From: Candidatus Odyssella thessalonicensis
GTDB lineage: Bacteria; Pseudomonadota; Alphaproteobacteria; Bin65
Reading direction: 5' to 3'
DNA: 7,763 bases
NCBI GenBank assembly: GCA_005240015.1
Contig: SBBV01000171.1
Location: 1 to 7,763 of the forward strand
Within the stretch, counting starts at the first letter, position 1. Each line of letters opens with the position of its first letter. Both the position numbers and the translations under genes were made by a program. Below are positions 5,105-7,763 of this stretch, piece by piece. The notes beneath the pieces were generated by a model. That model had not been told where the DNA came from. It ran no database searches and was given only the letters and a program-made list of their open reading frames with translations.

Positions 5105-6340
5105 TTAGGTTCGGTACGCGCCGTTGATGTCGATGTAGCCGTGCGTCAGGTCGCAGGTCCACACCGTGGCACGGCCCTTGCCGAGGCCGATGTCGACCGC
5201 GATCTTGATCTCCTGGCCCTTCATGTGTTCGGCCACCGGCGTCTCGTCGTAGTCGGGCACGCGGCCGCCGTTCTTGGCGACGAGCACGCCGCCGATCCGC
5301 ACCTCGAGCTTGTCGCGGTCGGCGCGCTCGCCCGACTTGCCGACCGCCATCACGATGCGGCCCCAGTTCGCGTCCTCGCCCGCGATCGCGGTCTTGACCA
5401 GCGGCGAATTGGCGATGGCGAGGCCGATGCGCCGGGCGGCACCCGCATTGGCGGCGCCGGTGACGGCGATCTCGACGAACTTCTGCGCCCCCTCGCCGTC
5501 CTTGACGATCTGCAGCGCCAGGTCGAGCAGGAGATCGTCGAGCGCGGTCTTGAATTCGCGCAACAGCGGGTCGCCCGCGCCTCTCGGCCGCCTGTTCCCG
5601 GCTTTGCCGGTGGCGGCCAGCAAAACCGAGTCGCTGGTCGAGGTGTCGCTGTCGACGGTGATGCAGTTGAAGCTCTTCTCGTTGCCGTCGGCGAGGAGCT
5701 TCTGCAGGATCGGCGCGGGAACGGCGGCATCGGTCGCACAGAACGCCAGCATCGTCGCCATGTCGGGCGCGATCATGCCCGAGCCCTTGGCGATGCCGTT
5801 GATCGTGACCTCCACCTCGCCGATGCGCGCGCGGCGCGTCGCCGCCTTGGGAAAGGTGTCGGTGGTCATGATCGCCTCGCCGGCGCCCTGCCAGCCCGCC
5901 GGCGTCAGGCAGGCCATGAGGTCGGGGATCGCGCCGACGATGCGCTCATAGGGCAAAGGTTCGCCGATGACGCCGGTAGAGGCGATGAAGACTTCGCTCG
6001 GCTTGCAGCCCAGGAGCTTGGCCGTGGCGCCGGCGGTGATCTTGGCGGCGCGGCGGCCGACCCGGCCGGTGAAGGCGTTGCTGTTGCCCGAGTTCACCAG
6101 GAACGCGCGCGCGCTGCGGCCCTTCAAAGCCGCCTTGCACCACTCGACCGGCGCGCCGGCGGTAAGCGACTTGGTGAACACGCCGGCGATCGTCGTGCCG
6201 GGATCGAACGCGAACAGGCAGAGGTCTTTGCGCTCCTTGTAGCGGATGCCGCAGGCGAGCGCGGCGAGGCGCGCGCCGGCGACGGGCGGCAAGTGGGGCG
6301 CCTCGGCGGGCGCGAGCGGCGAGCGTTTGGCAGGCGGCAT
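5105..6340 (-). CDS. argJ: ArgJ, glutamate N-acetyltransferase / amino-acid acetyltransferase
   Basis: A full-length 411-residue ArgJ. It transfers the acetyl group from N-acetylornithine to glutamate, recycling acetyl in arginine synthesis; bifunctional forms also make N-acetylglutamate from acetyl-CoA. The proenzyme self-cleaves before a Thr nucleophile within KGSGMIAPDMATML, placing cleavage between A195 and T196. Other expected residues are the oxyanion pair T122-G123 (STGVIGE), K185, E283 (KDGEGA) and the substrate-binding C-terminus INGAYRT. The start ATG at 6340 has AGGAG at 6350-6354, nine bases upstream. All catalytic residues are present. Whether it is mono- or bifunctional cannot be judged from sequence. 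A perfect hairpin lies in its leader. Confidence 0.97.
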   Translation of the reverse strand: MPPAKRSPLAPAEAPHLPPVAGARLAALACGIRYKERKDLCLFAFDPGTTIAGVFTKSLTAGAPVEWCKAALKGRSARAFLVNSGNSNAFTGRVGRRAAKITAGATAKLLGCKPSEVFIASTGVIGEPLPYERIVGAIPDLMACLTPAGWQGAGEAIMTTDTFPKAATRRARIGEVEVTINGIAKGSGMIAPDMATMLAFCATDAAVPAPILQKLLADGNEKSFNCITVDSDTSTSDSVLLAATGKAGNRRPRGAGDPLLREFKTALDDLLLDLALQIVKDGEGAQKFVEIAVTGAANAGAARRIGLAIANSPLVKTAIAGEDANWGRIVMAVGKSGERADRDKLEVRIGGVLVAKNGGRVPDYDETPVAEHMKGQEIKIAVDIGLGKGRATVWTCDLTHGYIDINGAYRT

Positions 6341-6370
6341 CGGGATGCACTCCTAGGGGCTGATGCGCGA

Positions 6371-6390
6371 AACGGCGCCGAGGCGCCGTT
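6371..6390 (-). promoter_or_regulatory. Perfect hairpin in the argJ leader
   Basis: AACGGCGCC (6371-6379) and GGCGCCGTT (6382-6390) pair perfectly around a 2-base loop, about 30 bases before the argJ start. On the minus strand the stem ends ...GCCGTTTCGCG, a very short T run. It may be a weak terminator, attenuator or protein-binding palindrome. A second small palindrome (CGCGCC-TT-GGCGCG, 6437-6450) lies further upstream. Confidence 0.45.
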
Positions 6391-6544
6391 CCGGAAAGCG
6401 AAAACGCGGGGCGGACGCTAGGCGTCGCCGCGTCGTCGCGCCTTGGCGCGTCGCAGCCATCTGCCAGTAGAGGGTGAGTGCAACCGGAATGTCATGGCGC
6501 CGGAGAGAAGCGGTTTTGCCCGCCCCAGTCAATGCCGAACCACC
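6391..6544. other. Spacer between argJ and the peptidyl-prolyl isomerase gene
   Basis: No gene is seen. On the minus strand TTGCAC occurs near 6478-6483, but nothing resembling a -10 box lies 16-18 bases beyond it, so the argJ promoter is not identified. Confidence 0.3.
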
Positions 6545-6608
6545 GTGGGACCGCGCGCCCTTCGTGCGGCAGGGAAGAAAGAGCGCGCCTGGAGGCGCGC
6601 GGTCCCAC
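6545..6608. repeat. REP-like inverted pair (family 3)
   Basis: GTGGGACCGCGCGCC (6545-6559) and its exact reverse complement (6594-6608) bracket 34 bases. The right copy continues into a full hairpin; the left copy's inner half has decayed (only CCGCGC with GTGCGG via one G-U pair). The pair starts 5 bases past the stop codon of the peptidyl-prolyl isomerase gene. No GTAG head is visible. Confidence 0.7.
6571..6600 (-). terminator. Terminator-like hairpin after the peptidyl-prolyl isomerase gene
   Basis: On the minus strand GCGCGCC-TCCA-GGCGCGC (6600-6583) is followed by TCTTTCTTCCCT (6582-6571). A GC-rich 7-base stem with a T-rich tail, 13 bases past the stop, fits a rho-independent terminator, though the T run is interrupted. 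Confidence 0.6.
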
Positions 6609-6613
6609 AGTGC

Positions 6614-7486
6614 CTACCTCTTCTCGTCCTTCTTGGGCTCTTCGGCCGGCAGCGGCTTGCCTTCGCTGTCGAAGCGCTCGATCTTGGCCGCGCCGCGCAG
6701 CTTCGTGATCTCCTCCTGCGCGATGCCCTCGGCCAGCTTCTGGCGCAGCTGGTCCTTCACCTCGTCGAACTTCGGCGGCGCCGCGGCGCGGCGGTCGGTG
6801 ACGCGGATCACGTGCCAGCCGAACTGCGTCTTGACCGGCGCCTTCGCGGTCTCGCCCTTCTTCAAGGCGAAGGCGGCCTCGGCGAACTCCTTCACCATCT
6901 GCTCCTTGGTGAAGAAGCCGAGGTCGCCGGAATTGCGCTCCTTCGACGGATCGATCGACTTTTCCTTGGCGAGCTTGGCGAAATCGGCGCCCTTCTCGAG
7001 CTGGGCGAGGATGTCCTTCGCCTCCTGCTCGGTCTTGACCAGGATGTGCGAGGCGCGCACCTCCTCTTCGCCCTTATAGTCCTTGACGAAGGCCTCGTAG
7101 GCCTCCTTGAGCTTCGCCTCGGTGGCGCGCTCGGCCACGATCTTCTCGACATAGGCCTCGTAGAGGTACTGGCCCTCGATGTAGCGCATCCGCTTCTTGA
7201 CCTGGTCGCTGTCCTGGAGCTTGGACTTGCGGCCTTCGGCTGCGAGCAGGCGGATGGCGATCGCGTGCTCGAGCAGCGGCCGATAGAGCTGGGCGAACGG
7301 AACCTGCTGGAGACGCTGCGGCAGCGCGCGATAGGTCGCCACCAGGTCCGAGAGCTGGATCTTCTCGCCATTCACGTCGGCGACGATGGGATCGGACTCG
7401 GCCTTGTCCTGGGCCGCGGCCGGTGTCGCGAGCGCGAACGCAAGGAAAGCCGCCGCGAGGCGGTGCTTCGATGCAAAAGCGATCAT
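6614..7486 (-). CDS. Periplasmic peptidyl-prolyl cis-trans isomerase, parvulin (PpiC/SurA/PrsA) type
   Basis: A 290-residue exported folding factor. The signal peptide covers residues 1-25 (basic SKHR, hydrophobic core, cleavage at PAAA before QD). A helical chaperone-like region follows (about 33-140, with VNGEKI typical of SurA/PrsA N-domains), then one parvulin domain at about 143-233. Parvulin hallmarks are ASHILVK (H147), NSGDLGFF, M197, F201 and QFGWHVIRV (H225). The tail is highly charged (PKKDEKR) and there is no lipobox. It should assist outer-membrane or periplasmic protein folding. This gene upstream of argJ and divergent from secA is a familiar alphaproteobacterial arrangement. 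The ATG at 7486 is chosen for the signal peptide; a TTG at 7597 in frame would bury it. No ribosome site precedes the ATG. Confidence 0.93.
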   Translation of the reverse strand: MIAFASKHRLAAAFLAFALATPAAAQDKAESDPIVADVNGEKIQLSDLVATYRALPQRLQQVPFAQLYRPLLEHAIAIRLLAAEGRKSKLQDSDQVKKRMRYIEGQYLYEAYVEKIVAERATEAKLKEAYEAFVKDYKGEEEVRASHILVKTEQEAKDILAQLEKGADFAKLAKEKSIDPSKERNSGDLGFFTKEQMVKEFAEAAFALKKGETAKAPVKTQFGWHVIRVTDRRAAAPPKFDEVKDQLRQKLAEGIAQEEITKLRGAAKIERFDSEGKPLPAEEPKKDEKR

Positions 7487-7500
7487 GGAGGATTGTCCAT
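7483..7500 (-). other. Possible 5-codon leader overlapping the isomerase start
   Basis: ATG GAC AAT CCT CCA TGA ends in an ATGA overlap with the isomerase start codon, a geometry used for translational coupling. It lacks a ribosome site of its own, and such a short frame can arise by chance. Confidence 0.15.
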
Positions 7501-7502
7501 TC

Positions 7503-7555
7503 GGCAGGGGCAACGCGAGGGGTCGATCGCCGGATCGCGCAGCGGCGCCCCTGCC
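7503..7555 (-). promoter_or_regulatory. Inverted repeat in the isomerase gene leader
   Basis: GGCAGGGGC (7503-7511) and GCCCCTGCC (7547-7555) pair perfectly. Inside them CGATC (7524-7528) pairs with GATCG (7533-7537). The structure ends 16 bases before the ATG and could affect translation start or bind a regulator. Confidence 0.4.
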
Positions 7556-7712
7556 CGCTATGGCCGACACGGCCGGCTTGGTCCGGATGTGGCACAAAGG
7601 CGCGGCGCAAACAAGCCGAGCGGGCGCGGCGCACGATCACATGCGCGTTGGGCCGAAGGTCGCCGGTGCCGCGCAAGCGCCGCAAAAGACACGCAATTTT
7701 GCCGCCCGCCGG

Positions 7713-7735
7713 GCGCCGCGCGGGGGCCGCGGCGC
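7713..7735. promoter_or_regulatory. 8-base palindrome beside the right-edge -35 box
   Basis: GCGCCGCG (7713-7720) and CGCGGCGC (7728-7735) pair perfectly around CGGGGGC, ending one base before TTGACA. The position suits an operator, but such GC palindromes also occur by chance in this base composition. Confidence 0.35.
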
Positions 7736-7736
7736 G

Positions 7737-7763
7737 TTGACAGCCCACCCCCTACCCCCTATC
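7737..7763 (+). promoter_or_regulatory. Sigma70-like promoter reading out of the window (possibly secA)
   Basis: A perfect -35 box TTGACA (7737-7742) is followed after exactly 17 bases by TATC at the window end (7760-7763), the likely start of a -10 box. The downstream gene is outside the window; secA is inferred from usual alphaproteobacterial gene order. Confidence 0.45.

Noticed and set aside
5027..6421. Long plus-strand open frame of 464 residues opposite argJ
   Set aside because: It is antisense to a complete argJ with all catalytic motifs. Long shadow frames are expected in DNA of this GC content.
6474..7079. Plus-strand 201-residue open frame rich in Ser and Phe
   Set aside because: Antisense to the parvulin-type isomerase; no domain of its own.

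Overview
The window is high-GC DNA that looks like an alphaproteobacterial chromosome. The strongest sign is the run on the minus strand at the right: a SurA/PrsA-type periplasmic peptidyl-prolyl isomerase, then argJ, then mutT. In alphaproteobacteria this run usually sits divergent from secA, and the last bases of the window (TTGACA, 17-base spacer, TATC) look like a promoter reading rightwards, possibly for secA. No complete mobile element, CRISPR array, tRNA or rRNA was seen.

Left edge (1-559): two broken genes meet tail to tail. Bases 1-99 on the plus strand encode a good match to the C-terminal part of aminofutalosine synthase (MqnE, menaquinone futalosine pathway). The homology stops abruptly, and the next sequence encodes, on the minus strand, an enoyl-CoA hydratase/isomerase of the PaaG type. 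That gene has lost its C-terminus at the same point and also carries an internal deletion of about 41 bases that shifts the frame. This is either a real deletion scar or an assembly misjoin.

560-1905: an intact paaY-like hexapeptide-repeat protein lies divergent from the hydratase remnant. It is followed by about 500 bases holding an inverted pair of REP-like hairpins, a perfect DnaA box and a 43-residue single-membrane-span protein with a strong terminator.

1925-3978: two minus-strand genes, a DMT/EamA exporter and a secreted protein made of two tandem copies of one domain, the latter with a clear terminator. A divergent spacer with inverted repeats separates the exporter from a secreted DUF302 protein (3979-4434).

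4435-7763: a REPIN-like inverted hairpin pair with flanking GTAG tetranucleotides separates the DUF302 gene from the converging mutT. Then come mutT (dNTP-pool sanitation), argJ (arginine biosynthesis) and the peptidyl-prolyl isomerase, all on the minus strand. The spacers between them are long and filled with palindromes, so they are probably not one tight operon. Three different REP-like inverted palindrome pairs occur in under 6 kb, suggesting a genome rich in REP-type repeats. I see no multi-gene novel system; the points of most interest are the chimeric junction, the REPIN-like families, the duplicated secreted domain and the structured leaders.
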